Shown: in pieces, positions 39,095 to 53,749 of the stretch | Layout of the letters: each line of letters opens with the position of its first letter | How positions within the stretch are numbered: the first letter of the stretch is position 1 | NCBI GenBank assembly: GCA_036852015.1 | Contig: JAANDG010000041.1 | Span: forward strand, 124,001 to 188,000 | Reading direction: 5' to 3' | Length of the DNA: 64,000 bases | Origin: Pelodera strongyloides | Lineage: Eukaryota; Nematoda; Chromadorea; Rhabditida; Rhabditidae | Made by a program: the position numbers and the translations under genes | The notes under the pieces: model-generated | Seen by the model: only the letters and a program-made list of their open reading frames with translations | What the model was told of the DNA's origin: nothing | Databases searched by the model: none

Positions 39095-39290
39095 CAGTGC
39101 GTCTCATAAGTTAAAGTGTGCCCCCTAATCTGGCTCTACCATTCTTATTTGACGTTTTTGGGAAAAACAAATCATTCTAGCAAATCGAGCATGGTGAAAA
39201 AAACCTAGAATAATTAAAATTAGAAAACATACGATTATTTAAGTATTTCACGGGTTTGAAACCGAAAAACAGCCGTCTCATAAGTTTAAA
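39095..39290. repeat. Direct repeat resembling Tc1-family transposon ends
   Basis: CGTCTCATAAGTT occurs at 39100-39112, preceded by CAGTG, and again at 39274-39286, followed by TAAA. The motif CAGTGCGTCTCATAAGTT resembles ends of Tc1-like elements. The two copies point the same way, so they may be nested or tandem fragments. Confidence 0.4.
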
Positions 39291-40687
39291 TGCATGTATA
39301 GAAAATCAATATTTTGTTGGAAAGAAACACTATCCGTGCATTACTAATTAGTTAACGACCTGAGAGACCCATATTAATCATTACCAGGTTCAAAATTCTG
39401 CTTGGCCATGATTCGTGGGGGCCCAATTTTGACGCTAAATCATGATTTTTTTGAAAATTTGTACATCTCCGCATGCAATACGTCATGATATTGCAAAAGG
39501 GCATGGACAGAATCTTGTAGAACTTTTTGTGGCGAACATTTCTGAAAATTTTTTTTTATCTTTTTTGGTGCACCTTGAAGGAAGTTCTGAAGCCTTGAAA
39601 TACCCACACATGCGCTGTTTTTCGTCCCTAGCTTGCGCTTCCTTAATCTAAACCAAGCAAATGCGGAATATCAGATGATCATAGTTTATTCATCCTTTAT
39701 TTATTATTTATTCATAGATTTATAGATATTTAAAAGTAGTTTATTCATTTAATAAAGATAATAATGCAATACAAAGATACAAACATAAACCAGATAAGTA
39801 AACATAATGTATAAATAGTAAAACGGATACAACTTCCGACCAAACATTCTGATATACGTCAAGAAAACTGAGAGTTAGTACTGGGAATTGACAGGATTGA
39901 ATATCTCAGAAAAGAGTTTATCAACCATTTCAAGAAAAAATACCTCTTATAACTTTGTACCCTGGAAAAACAAGAATTAATGCTTCATGTCTAGATATCA
40001 TCTGAATTAATTTCTATCTGATGAAATACATCATTTAATAATTTCATATTCGTTGTAAATAAAACCATCTAGAATTCCGCATGCAATCATGAAAATTTAA
40101 TTAAAATACATTACCAGCCTTAACTCACAACTGCAGACGGTATTGTTCACGTAGTTCCCTTGCATAGTGCGGGGTTTGAAATGAAAGAATTAATTAATTA
40201 CTTTATTGTTTACAAAGCATTATTGAGTTGTAAGCATATTGGATGCAGTGCACATAATATAGACATTATTGCAACAGGCCTTTATCCTAATAAGGTAGTA
40301 ATTTATCATAAAAACTAAAAGAAAGAACATCGATTTATCGATTAAATAATGAAAGAAATACTGAGCAAGTTGGCGATACATATCAAATCATACATTGCTT
40401 GAAGTTTAAAAAGTACATTATGTGTAAAGAAACGAGTAATTCAAGGACTAATTATGTATTCAAAATACCGGGTTACTGTTTACCAGTGGCAAGTTAAACA
40501 AATTTGATTAAAATTAAACTAATTAACAGATGCACTGATTTACGTATTTATGCCTTGTTCTCTAAAAAAATGAACTGGTTGGTTGCTGGAACATTATACA
40601 TAGTATATAAAATGTTAGAGAAATATCAAAACAGTAAAGGCTGATGCTTACGTTAAGTTGCACTTCCTCTTGGGGAAAGCGTTCTGT

Positions 40688-41996
40688 TTAAAACCACTTC
40701 AAGAGGACTGGGATTACTAAGGTTATTAAAGAAACACCAAAGTGAAGGCTTGATGACACACATTCTCCGCCAGGACAAGCCTCGCTGCATACCTGAAATT
40801 GTTTTATATTTGAATTTAAGCAGCTTTTATTGTAGGCAAGAGAATCGGTTCCCCGTTTCTAGGTTTTCATGTAGACAACTGTTACTTTGAATAATCAATG
40901 CGCTTTCTAGAGTGCTTACAATGAAAGCTGTTTAAATTCCCGCCAAAAAGACGCACAGTTCGGCAGGAAAGCGTGCCAATTATAGAAGCCATATGAATGT
41001 ATTGACGACGCAAAATAACAATAATTCACCATACCTCCACTATCAAATTGGTCGTTTCCCGTTTGGAACTCGTTTCACGAGTGATTAAATGGCGCACCTA
41101 AATATGCAATTAGCTCTTATATTAAACACAGATATTTAAATATATTCGTATGCTTTCCATAATAAGCACATAAAGCACAAGCTTTTTATTTTAACGTGTT
41201 CGAAATGAACTGCATTAATCTAGTGCAGCAATGACTAGTTAAATAATTCACGTAAAATGTAAATTTATGTGTTAAGTAAGAAAGCCAATTTTTACCTTTC
41301 TGCTGATTTTCGAGTTATAAAGTGTGCATCCGGTTGCGTCTTCAGTTGTTCCGCATCTTCTTTCAGTCACGACTCTTCCTGAAGCGATAGAAGAAATATA
41401 TTTACTAGTATGTTTTATTCTCATTTGATTGGAAGATCCGTTGTTATTCGAAGCGTTTGATGCGATATTGTTCGAGTACATGATCTTTTTTGTACTTTGT
41501 CATTAAGGGGAGCAACCCTCTCTCAGGGACTGCATTTATTTAATAACCGATTGAACATCTCAATTCTTGAATAACGACGTACTCGATTCTCCATTTCTGT
41601 ACCAGCTCACAATACAGTGTGTATGTGTCCTGTTCCTACAAGGTGTCGGTTGAAACAGTCCTCGTTGACACAATTCCAGATGTTTCGCTTGTTCCTCATC
41701 ATTATACCATGCTCCATTACGATCACATTGAATGCAGTCAAGTGTTACCACTAAAAATATGTTCTTATGGTATGAGAGCAGCCAACTTGAACCTGACTGG
41801 AAATTGGATAACCCAGCCATTCTTAATGCTATCACATTATTGAAGGATTAGAAGACACGACATCTACATAGCTCAAGGTGGGACTCGATATGTTCAATTA
41901 TGGGGTTTTTAAGCGAGTGTAGTCAACAAAAAACGTGCAAGTCGCAGAAAACCAACCTGGTCCTATCATCGCGGAGAACAAAAGAAACGCCCTCAT
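40688..41996 (-). CDS. Ly6/uPAR-type protein with predicted GPI anchor
   Basis: Five exons (41957-41996, 41583-41750, 41296-41378, 41035-41097, 40688-40792) fit in phase and encode 152 residues. Residues 1-13 form a short signal peptide (MRAFLLFSAMIGP). The mature part starts DCIQC, the usual opening of a three-finger Ly6 domain. Further cysteines follow in ELCQRG, TPCRNR, HCIVSW, RRCGTT and GCTLYN, with the last group as CSEACPGGEC. The C-terminus is a hydrophobic tail (GVSLITLVIPVLL) ending in KWF, as expected of a GPI-attachment signal. Ly6 proteins of nematodes act at the cell surface, for example as receptor or channel partners; no specific role can be given. The loop between the RKV segment and the last cysteines is unusually long and charged. 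Confidence 0.82.
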
Positions 41997-44900
41997 TGTT
42001 TCCGTTCACAATGGTTTAACTGAAATTATACGTATGTAACAACAAGAAAGTATGAACATTAAGGAATATTCCGCAAAAAATTAATCACAAAAAAAGGTTT
42101 TCCACGGCAGGAATTCCCTCAATTTTTGGTTTTCTAAAGTTGTTGTGTCTTATTTGTCAAAGAGCGTCCGAAGTGTGAGAGTAAACAGATTAAGTTAGGA
42201 GACGAATCACATTGATTTGACGCATTATAAACTACGATAGATTGCAATACGGTAGATCATCAAACATAATGGTATAGAGAAATATTGAATGAACCGAAAG
42301 GACATCCAGAAATATACATGTTCGAACTAACGTTTCCTGTATTTTTTTAAGCAAAACACTAAGGAGATGGTTGCTGCTTTTAAATGCCTAGCTCCATATT
42401 CAATTGTTGTTTAAGCGCTTGACAACAGTGCCCGCTTTTGTGTAAAGGAACGAATTTGTGTTTCTAATGGAGTTCACTTTATGCATAGTCGTCTCACTAT
42501 ATTATATGGAGAAACGAGAAAAAATGTCTTCATAAAAACTCAAATGTCACTTATTTTTTAACAATTCTTCTTTCAGCATGCACTTTGCAAAAAGTGGCCG
42601 AAACATAATGGCTCGTTTTGCTATTTTTGCTGATAAAAAGAAACAAAGTAGCGGTAGTGACGATTATATCATAGGATAATGTAGCGGATTAAAAATATCT
42701 TCGAGAACTAAAAAACATAGATCTTTTTAAAAGTGCAAGTTGAACACAACTCAAGGATTATCGGTTACAAAAAAGTAGGCTACAACCAAAGTTGCGTGGG
42801 AGCCAGGAACGATTCTTGTGGACTATTGTTCGTTTTCAAATCCGAGGTTCTCAGACCAGCAAACGGAATTGAGGCGACCAATTAACTTCGAAAAATGGTT
42901 GTAAAGTCCACGTGTGCTTGGAATTGCTCTACGCATTGTAGTGTTCCTGAACTACCGAGTGATCTTACAAAAAAAAATTCCGAAGTTAAAATATACGCTG
43001 GGAAAAAAACTCAACATGACAAAAAAAACGAATAAAATAAGTAAGAGAACAATTTCGAATTCTCTAGAATTTTTATGTTTATGAACAGTTCTAGCAAAAA
43101 AACTCATACAAATGACTTGAGGGCATTACAGTGTGTCACAGTAATACATTAGACCGAATCACATTTTGCTGATACCATATAATACGCCGGTGTAAATCCC
43201 CGCGCTCGTGTCAACCCCAGTGTCAGTAAAACGTGACATGAAAAGATCCGATTATGTTTTTAGAAAGTCGACAGGGTCATCGGCGGATATTTTCTAATCA
43301 GGCTTATAATAACCGGACAGCAAACACAAGGTGGATGGACCAATAATTTGCATAGTGTCAAGTTTCACGGGGAAGAAGCTTCCGTAACCGCTTTGGATGA
43401 GGGATTATTGAGAGCAATTAGCAGGTATTTTTGTGAGGACAAATGAATACCCAAAGCAAATTTTACAATCTAGGGTCACAAAACGGGACAGCACCTTCGA
43501 TTTAAAGGGATAGGTAACATGATTCACTCCCCATCCATCCACTTAATGTTAGTGTTATCGAAGGTAGCCCACTTCAGTCTCTGTTTTGGGATAACCAATG
43601 GAGCGTGAAATCAGAATAAACACAGACACATTCAACACACACACTGCGAGAATGGTGGGAGGGAGTTTAACGCATCTAGGCTGATAATCGGTTAGATATG
43701 CATATCAAGGTGAGTTGTCTAATTGGCTTATTATATAAATTTAATGCATTGGACAAATTTTGCCTGGATATAGCAAATTAAGGTTGGCGGACTTTGTGTT
43801 AAGAAATCCTAAGTAAAACTTCCACGAAGAGGTTTAGCACAATTGTCTGAGAAACAGAAATGAGCACCGCCTTCATAAGCGGCCCACTCGATGACAAGGG
43901 CTGGCTGGAAACAATGGTCATGGAGAACGAGTGGTCACAAGCCATTCCAAAACTCCCATAAGTTAATTAAATCGTGAATATTCACGGTGGACTCGCACGC
44001 GTTCACTCTCCGAAGGCACGCGTTCTCACATCGTGTATTACTGAGTTTGAAACAAAGATTCTCACGGAACGGGAAAGCCACTAATTAGCATACCAATCAG
44101 GGGCGGTAGGGGCCTTATGGTGGTAACCTATGTGGTAACAAGCAAATCTGGGTATCAGTATATTTGCTGGTGAATCGCGGTACTTTACTTAGTGTACATC
44201 TAGACCGATAGAGGAGCCCAAAATATTTTGCGTTAAATTATGAACACAGTAAAACATATCATGAAAGTTCCTGGTATTGATTGAAACAAATAATATGTAG
44301 GCCATACATAAGTCAGATAATTACTTGTGGAGTAAAAGGTGTTGTGCTAATTCTCTGGGGATCATCAAATCAATTAGCAACAGAAAGGCTAGTGAATGTG
44401 GAGCACCACAGAAGGACAGTTGTCTTTCAAACAATATAAATCATTTGCGTTCAAGATTGCTAGAAAGTATCAAGCCAAGTAGAGGGAAGTAAATAGAAGA
44501 AATTGGGTGCACTTGGGATGAACAAAGGCGAAACCTTTCACTGGCCGGTACTCAATATGACCAAGCGGTGACATATTGCCTAGCGGTGGCCACCAAATTA
44601 GAATAGGCCACTGAATATAAATCGCTTTGCTGAGAGATGACATAACGACAAGTTCGGCGAACTTAATTTAGTTTTACTTGTTAGCGGCTTCTCTTTTACG
44701 CACAGCTAAAAGAAGAACACATAGTTTGTTTTACATGCGTCTATTGGCGTCCACGTCAAATTCATTTCGTAATTTTTCTCTAAATAAAAGTGGAAATTAC
44801 TGCCCAATGATTGAACACGTTTTGTTGGTAGTGTTGTTTCTACAGTTGGGTTAAATAACAGCGCTATTGACTCACCAGTCGGCGAATAGCAAGTTGCTAC

Positions 44901-46045
44901 GTATACTAATATAGTATACTTGACTTTTATGTATATATATACAAAATTGAATCGAATTAGTAAAGCATTGCGAAGCACTGCATAACGATAGATGGGTAAT
45001 TGGACATATATGAGTTTATAATTATGCCTTGGGAATTGCCATAAGTGATAATTACCGAAATAATATATTATTCTTACATGTAGTAAGATTAAGTATATAA
45101 GTATAAGACTGTATAAGTATGTACGTATAAGATTATCCCTACATGTTTTTTTTTTAAAATAATACGGCAGTCAAAATAAAAACTACGGAAAGGTATGATA
45201 TGTGCCCGGGCGTTTCATGTTCGTGCAGCTCTTGATTCAGTTAGACCACCAGACCGATCCGTAGCACGGTGTGCGCATGAAATTTGCATAATCATTCGGT
45301 AAAGTGGTTGTCGTGTTGCTCGCCGTGAGCAGGTCGTAAAACAATTGCAAACGGCGATGCGTGCCACCTCTACCAGGATCCATATGCAAATCATAGCACA
45401 CATATAATCTGAGACCTTCCGGTAGGTACAAATGATATCAATCGCTCGAAGTTTAACTGATCAGACTTAAGGAAGCCGATTGTGATAGGATGCACAAACA
45501 ATACGTGAATCAACATTATACTTACACTCACTATGCACTAAATATGAAAAGCGGATGAAAGAAAATACGCATCTCGCATTTTAAAATGCTGAAATAAAAA
45601 GCTAAACTTTAAAACTGGGCCTTGGCACCAATCATTGTCGGCCCAGCGGCTGGAAATAAAACTTGCACAAGTGTAAAGAGTAATACAATGATATCTGCGG
45701 GGCGTGAAATGATTGAGTCGGTATCCTTGCGCGTGTGGTAGATCATATTCTAATTAGCTTTCATATCTGCTAATTAGCCTGGAAGGGAACAATACGGTTG
45801 TGCGTTCGGAGAGTTAATAAAGGCAGGACGGCCCAGGGGACAAAATCGCACGCAAAAAGCCCTACCGCCAAAGGCCATGCGTGCCGTACTCAATTAGTTG
45901 CAGGAGAATTGGAGAAAATAAATGGAAATAACTGTGAGCAGTCTACTCTTCATCTACCGCACAAAACATTCATATTGTAGTTTGAGATGACGGAATGTAC
46001 AATAATAATAAATGTTTTCATGTGACCAGGCAGTGTTCTTTCTTA

Positions 46046-46672
46046 GGTTTGTTGGATCTAAAGACAAATACACCCAGCCGTGAAGTCAAATCCTTAGGTC
46101 CATATACGCAAGGATGGGAACATAGGAAAACTGTGCTACTAAAATATATTCCAAAAGTAGCTAAAACTAACGGAGTAAATAAAATGGATGCTCCCAATGA
46201 GCAGTTGTCCAATTTTCTCCCTCCTAAGTTGAAGGAAAAATGGCAGTGAGTATATTGTAAACAAAGAATTGAGTGAGGATTAGCGCGAAAACGGATATTC
46301 CAAATTATCCCATCTTGATAGGGAAATTACTTGGGGATTATCATGCGGACCGAAGGGGAAATATAGCATTGCAACTACCACTAATACATCATGTAGTAAT
46401 GAATATATTGTAGGAGACGTGGATAAACTAAATACGAAAGAACTAAGAGAAAGGTCAACGATTAGTGAAAAGGTCGTCATATGCGGAAATAGTTTTCCGA
46501 ATATTGTTCCTCATATTCGCTCAACAAAACCAAGTGCTTTTGTCTTTCAAATCCCCTCCAAACACCTTAATTCGGGAAGGAATATTGTGGGAAGTGTTCC
46601 CTTTGTTAAAAGCAATTCAGTGAACTCGTCACATCTGTTTAAGAACACCGAAGGGCGCTCCCAGGGCACTTG
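46046..46672 (+). CDS. Candidate coding segments, unknown product
   Basis: Two open segments with protein-like composition lie 170 bases apart. The first (about 46046-46245) follows a TTTCTTAG acceptor and ends at a strong GTGAGT donor. It contains GPYTQGWEHRKTVLLKYIPK. The second (about 46412-46672) follows a TTGTAG acceptor and ends at a stop; it contains VVICGNSFPNIVPHI. Their phases do not join directly, so an exon may be missing or the gene may be broken. No family recognised. Confidence 0.28.
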
Positions 46673-49600
46673 ATCATTACAACACGCCAATATTGTTATT
46701 CTTGCTTAAGTGTGCTCCTCTATATAATTAGTTCAAAAATGAGCGCTCCAGATAAGTGTGTCAAGAACAACACATGGTGAAATATACTACTACTGACGGA
46801 TGATTTTTGCTTTCTTGCCATTTACAATCGACTACTCATATTTTTAGGAAAAATTGGTAGTAATGGTCAAGAGGTAGAAAAAGAATGAGGCACGAGTTCT
46901 CCCCATAATAGGTCATCAGCGGTGACACAAAACTTCTGGTATTGGTGTCCACTTCCTTCTCATATCTACCTATATGTATGCACATCACCTAATACTTCTC
47001 TCTTCATCCCTCGCACTGTCTTACAACTGGCCGTCTCGTCTCTAACAAACGAATGTTCTTTTTTTCACGATACTGCTTTTGGGTTGGAAGTTTCTAAAAA
47101 CAATTTGCAGCCCGAGCCACTGAAATGAGACAAAGGAACCAAGTTTTTCACTTTTCAACTATTTTTGGGTAAAATTAAAACCATCTCAAGAAGAGGTTAG
47201 AAAACTTGTTTGTTTCTTACATTCTGTCAAACAAATAAGGCGATATATTTAAGAATTACCATCCAAATTACAATAGAAATGCAAAGTGGACTCATTCAGG
47301 TTTCTGAAGCACATCTTTGTATTAGCAGCTAATTCCGAAGAGTATGTTTGTGCTGCAAAGAGAATCCCGCATAAATAACTATAGAATTCCAGCTGTATAG
47401 GTGGCCATAATACTATGCAAAGGAATGTGAGATGCCATTTGCAGACAAGTTGAAGTGTTAAGTCCAATGACGCATAAAACGCAAAAACAATTCGAAGGCG
47501 TATCTCGTATTGGACTGGTTCGACTGTTCTCAGAAGAATACCAACATTTCAGTTACTCAACGGTATCTGAGTCATCGTACATTACGAAATTTATTGTCTG
47601 CGCTGTTTAATGTAGGAATAAAATATCTTCATTCGACCTCCATAAAACCAGGTTATGATGATGTTCCGCTGAATGTTAGTACATCGTACATACACAACAA
47701 GATACCGTAGGAATAAATTTCGCGCCGGCTGGAATCAAAATGTTCTGTTTTGCGGTAAACCCGATTGTTCTAACATCTGGCAAATGCAAATAATACAACA
47801 AAATCTCGTTCATCTTTCGGGTTGCGTAATTTCTGTGGGATAGCAGGTGTGTAAGAAAATGGATTCCAGGGAAATATAAGAAGAACAATAAGACAATATA
47901 TAATATTGTTTTGTGTCTGTCAAAATAGTTGAACGTTCTCAAACGGGAATGGCTAAAAAACGAGACGAGAAGGACAGAATTGAGTTTCCGATTCGGTTTT
48001 CTATTCTCGAACTCTTTTTCTTTCGATGGCACATTTCATTAAATTACGGGACGCAAATGATGCAGGAACCTATATGTATACAATCGACAATGAAATCAAG
48101 ACAGTGATAACAGATGATTTAATAACGAATTATATTTTTCACCTTTTCATCCGTTTTAGGCTCTGATTAACACAAAAAATTTATCCTATTGTTTCAGTAG
48201 TTATTATCTATACAAATGTGACGGACGTGCATTATAAAAAATATGAGCTCGCGAATGAAATGATGCTCAACTTGGAAGCAAATATACATGGAAATGAGGT
48301 AAACCATCCGTCTAAGGTCTTCCCCCTTCTTTTGGTGAAAAAAGTAATAAGAGGGTGCGATGTTGTGCTTTATTGCTTGGTTTCCATCAAGTATTTGCGG
48401 ATTTGAATCTGGCACACCAAAAAAGGAACAATTTCACGTGAAGGGAAGGTTTTTTTATTGAAAAAGACCTAGATTAAAACAGACATTTCACACTAATTGT
48501 TGTATAAAATAGGTTCCTAATTTTCTCATTAACTATGGTGAAAGGCAACTCTTCTATACCTTTCAGGCTTTTTACTGACTTAAGAAAACTCGTCAGACTT
48601 AAAGAAAGTTTGTCTCTGCATGTGTATGTTTAACACGTACGACCTTACGGTGGACCCAGTGCTGCTGTAAACACCATTATAATAAATAAAGGTTGCTCTC
48701 GGCGGTCTCAAAGTGTATTGGATGCGTAATGGAAAAGTTGAATTGGAATAGAGTTGGGGAGGGGACAACTCACGCATAACCGATGCCCCATTCACTATGA
48801 TGGAATACTGAATTCAACTATAGGACCAGGCACACACGTACAAATGGGATAATATTCATAAAAAAAGGTCTCAAATGATTTTCTAGTATTATGAGTTTAA
48901 GGAAGCGGTGAAAAGACTGAACTATGACACAAATTGCAGCAAAAACTTGGCAAAACAGCACAAATCAGGTTTCGAAATTTCCACACAATAAAGAATGATG
49001 TTTTTAGTTTCATCCCTCCGCTGTGCCTTACCAGATAATACACTATACAACATAAACATTTAGATTAGTACGTAATGATTTGGTTTTAATAATAATGCCA
49101 AGGGTTTCGAAGTTACACAGAATATGTACGCGCATAAGTCCAGGATTGAGCACTTAATTACATGGGCTTCCGTCAGGTAATGGGTAATTTGCATTAAGTT
49201 CTAATATTAGGCTGTCATAACGGTAGGAAATTCAACGATACGAGTGATGTGCGTTACGGGTTCCTCAAATAACAAGCAATAAGTATACATTACTCTTATC
49301 TTCAACTAATCCAAAAAATGCTCCCCGTGAGGCAGCAAATATCTTCGTAATGTTTAGTTTCGAAACACTACATTCGAATCAGGATGCACGTTTTGAAAAT
49401 AAAATCGCTTGCACAGAGGTTCAAAATATTTGCTCATGTATACATATTTACGCAAAACTCACTCAATGCTCAGGACTGCGATGCCACCTCCTTCATTAGT
49501 ACTGTAAACATGCAGAGCGCTGGAAGCTCGAGGTCACCGACCATATCCTTGCATATATGGTTCAATTCAGAGATTTGCATCGAGCTGCCCAATTATTGTT

Positions 49601-52600
49601 ACACAAATAAAATATTTCAGTATATTTTGACAAGCCAGTCGTTAAGCAAAGAAATCATAAAAAGCGTAGCTGAAAAGGTGCAAAAAAACATTAGTAAGAG
49701 AGGGTAATGCGCGCTTCGCGGCTAATGTTTCTCTAGATGACTGGCACCTGTAGTTGAGTCTCCAACGCCAGGAGGACGCCAAATCTGGCTGCCCATTACA
49801 TATTAATGCAATACACGAGGGGATTACCGTTCCGGTAGGGACATGACACCCCTCATTAGACTAGGGCACAGGCCAGCTGACTGTCATAGTTGATGGGAAT
49901 ATAATCGGCCGAATGCGGAGAAACCCATCTTCGGACAACCTGTGAATACTGAATAAAACATACATGCGGGTTAACGTGCATTCGACATGATTTTAATAAA
50001 AATTTAAACTTTCAGAAATTGTTTGCGATGTTTTGGTAGGCGTTATTGGTTAGCAGAAATACTGCGTTCCCGAAAATATTCGGCCATTTCACAAAACAAG
50101 GGTCGTTCTCAGACGCATAAGCCATTTTTTTAAAAGAAATATTATGTTTACGTTCTGACTTCAATTGCTGTTTATCAAGTTTATGGTCCGAACATGCAGA
50201 GTCTGAAATATGCAACGACTGAGTCACATAGTAACCTAAACAACACTTAATTTAATACGGTATCATCTTCCACATTGGTTGTGTATTGCGATTATATCGA
50301 AAAAGACTCAACATTAACCACAAATACATACTCTATGGTATTACAAATGTCGCAAAGTTATCGCCGATTCACTTCATTCAAAATTCGCCCAAGTATTTTG
50401 TTTTTGTTTTAAGTCGCAAGCGAAAGGTTGCATACATCTACATCACGGAACTACAGAGGCACGCCCGGCACTGCTTATAAGAGTGTGTTGCTCATATTGA
50501 TAGTATCAAATTACGAGGAAACACTGTTGCATTTCTCTTAAGAACTACCAATAATGATTCGCGTTTAATTCAATTTACTTCTTAACTTTACTATGTAATC
50601 TAACTAGCGCAATTTCCTAGCACCGATATTTATTTTACTGCAAACCTGGTTTCATTGCTTCTTTGCGAAGTTAATAAGTATTTTTCTCATTTCCTGCAAT
50701 TCATTTTTTTTTTCATCCTGTTCATATTTTATCACGTGGGAGTGAGATAGAATATTCATAAAGAATGTACTGACCTCCTTTTTATTGAAGATGTTGGATT
50801 ATTTGAATGTGGACACGGCTAAGCTGGATAAACGCTTGCAAAACTGACTTCACTTTTGGACAGAAAATCTCACGGATTAGCCAAACCATTGGAAACCTTC
50901 ACACTGATTAGCATATATTGGAACTGCTTTCAAGAACAGCGAATTCATGGTAATTCATTGAAGTCCAATGATGCGAAAGATAATTTAAACATCATCTTTC
51001 AGCCGTGCTCTTGAATGGCCTCGTCCATTTATTCAAGTTCAGGTTGTATCTTATAAGTTATTCTCTTCGCCATTTCAACTGATGGGCTCTCTTCCGGAAA
51101 TGCCCCTTTTTTCTTAGTAGCTGTATTGCGAATGAGCAATTATGAGTCCACCAAACTTAGCTGTGAACGTTTTACATTTGTGGTGGTCGGACTCTATTGT
51201 TTTTTTTTCTTGCAAACGTATTTGTTGGCAAATGAAAAACAGCTTTGTTTTCGAACGCAATTTAGATGCCAGACGTAGATCTTGTTAGTAGCATGCAAAA
51301 TTGTCTACTTCATATTTTTAGCACCAATTTCGTCTTTTTAAGACCCCGAGAAAACATCAGCGTTGTGGCGTGATTATCAAGTTTTTTTTTTGTTTTGAAT
51401 AAAAATGACTGCAAAAAAAATTTGCTGACGGGAGTCGTTTCGTTTTCTGTTCAGCCCACTAAAGACCTTTGTAATTAGCAGCCAAAGAAGCAATCATTCT
51501 CGTTCTATTTTAATTTATTCCTTTGCGTTTGTGCATTTTTTTTTGAACTTTTCATAATTTGAACAAGCAAGCTGTTGTTTCTCCAAGAGTCCGGCCTGCG
51601 TTTATTTAGATGACACGGTAATAGTTTACTGAAGTAATTGGATGTTTTATACTAAGCCTTAGGCGTCGCAGCATCGATTGTATAGATTAAAGTGAAATAA
51701 ATATCTTATTCTACTATAAATTGGCGTATTCGCGTATAAACTTCCCCACTTTTTATCCCGTACGATCGGCGCAGTCATGAGTACTTAATCAAATAGTTTT
51801 CTCATAGAAGAATTTGGAATCACTTTTTACTTTGGCTGCAGCCTCGTGTAAAAGCTCTTTCTACGTATATTGATAAAGTATATGAACATGATTACATTAT
51901 ATCTCCAAAGAAAAAATGCGTTTCGGTGCTTTGTTTAAGTTCATTACATTCTGTATCTTAAAGCATCACATATTTGCAGCTTCTCGTTTAGATTGAAAAG
52001 AAAATTGGATGTTTGTTAGTTAGTGGCTCTAGTTGTCCCTTTTTCAAAAAAAAAAAGTTCCGCCTATTTGTATGTCAAGTCACGCAAATGTTATGGAGGG
52101 CAGCAAGCTGATCTCTACAAATATTTTTTTTTTGTATTCAAAGTAATTTGTTAAAAGAAACTATATAAAGCGAATGCTCTGACGTAGGCTGTACATACGG
52201 TAGATGTCACTTTTCTGCATACAATTTTGGGCAATATATAGAATTTTTAAAGGAAAATTTGGAGTTCGAAGGCAATGTTCCGTTGAATTTCAAAGCTGTT
52301 CTTGGTGGAACTGATTCTAGGAACTATTCAATCGAAATTTTTTATCTTGGTGTTTTATTGCAACTATTCCTGGTTCCGGGTTTATTTCGGCTCACTGATT
52401 TATGTGTGTGCGTGGTGTCCGATTTGTATTATTCATTCACTCATTACCAAGAAATGACTTTTTTTCATCGCCGCATTTGCATCAGTACATGCATAATTTC
52501 GTTCAAGTTGCAACACGATGATCACTACATTATTCTTTTACTGTTACCAACGTTCGTCTACTCGTAAACGATTAGACAGAACAATTTGATAGTTTTTTTT

Positions 52601-53749
52601 CCAGATATCTAATGTTGGAGGCTCATCGCAAGTACAGCTACAATGGCTATGATAGGAAAAAGCCGGGGTGGGTTTCTCCTAAAATTTTTCTTTCTAGTCA
52701 TATGGTTATCCTTGTACGGTTTGAAAACAATGAAACGGTTTGTTTTGAAAGCAGCAAACATTTCAGAAGAAATTATTTCTGCAATTCTTAGGAAAACCGG
52801 ACGCTTTGTTTCTGAACATATCAGCCTATATATGTATGTACTCCAAAACAAACAAAAAAACCCTTGGTGCAGACATTATTATCTTTGGTCTCAATCACAC
52901 GTCGGATATAAATGTGACATTAACTGACATGTTGTTGCAACCAGGAGCTTCCTATGGAACTCACATTATTAGCACCAGAGCTCGTATTATTCATGTCCAT
53001 GTGGGTCCACCCGGTGTCGCTGCTACGTTTTCATTTCATTAAGTAAAACAATATTTTTTCACTCTCCCGTGTCAGCAAAGTCTTCGAATAAAGAACTTAT
53101 CAAGAACTAACGCCACGTCTCAGATAAAAATCGGATTTAGAACATTCTGCACTTATTTGTTTAACACGCTTTGGAGTAAATAAGATGGGACATTCAGCTT
53201 TGATTATGGTAGTGTTCTTTTGCTTCAATTCTAACGACTGAAAGCAAGTTTATGATCAGTTAGTATTCTGTTGGCGGTTGTGTCGGAAAGACTAGATGGG
53301 TATTCCGAAAATAAAAAGGGAAACAATTGCTGATGTATAAAAGCTTAATAATGGTAAGTCCTAGCCTGTTCTAATGATCTCAATACCCCAAATGCATGTT
53401 ATTGTAATGGATGCTGGTGTACATACCTTCTTTATTTCGGAGAATCTAACCTGAAGAATAAATTGCTTGTATTTCTATAAGCATTCAAAGTAAATCGAGT
53501 GAAGGTAACGTAGGACCTTCAGTGCCCTCCTCCCTGTCAAAGACTAAGAATGATTAAATAGATTTCACGGTACGAGGAACCTCCTAATTCACATGTTGAA
53601 ATGATTTGTGATCTTGGTAGAGTTTAATTGAACTCATCAAAAAACTAGCCCATGTATACATTTCAAGGCTGATTCCATTAAACACTGTAACGTTTCTTTC
53701 AATTGACCATTAGTAATTAAGATATCTTGACGTGGTCTCGTTTCGTAAT

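Larger units (their letters stand above)
36738..40687. other. Gene-poor stretch with scattered repeats
   Basis: It holds a tRNA-like relic near 37,350 and Tc1-like end motifs near 39,100-39,290. One open frame, 38647-38895 (+), encodes a possible single membrane anchor (LLLAFFLSVLVVAVVALW) within 82 residues. It has no support beyond that hydrophobic stretch. Confidence 0.4.
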
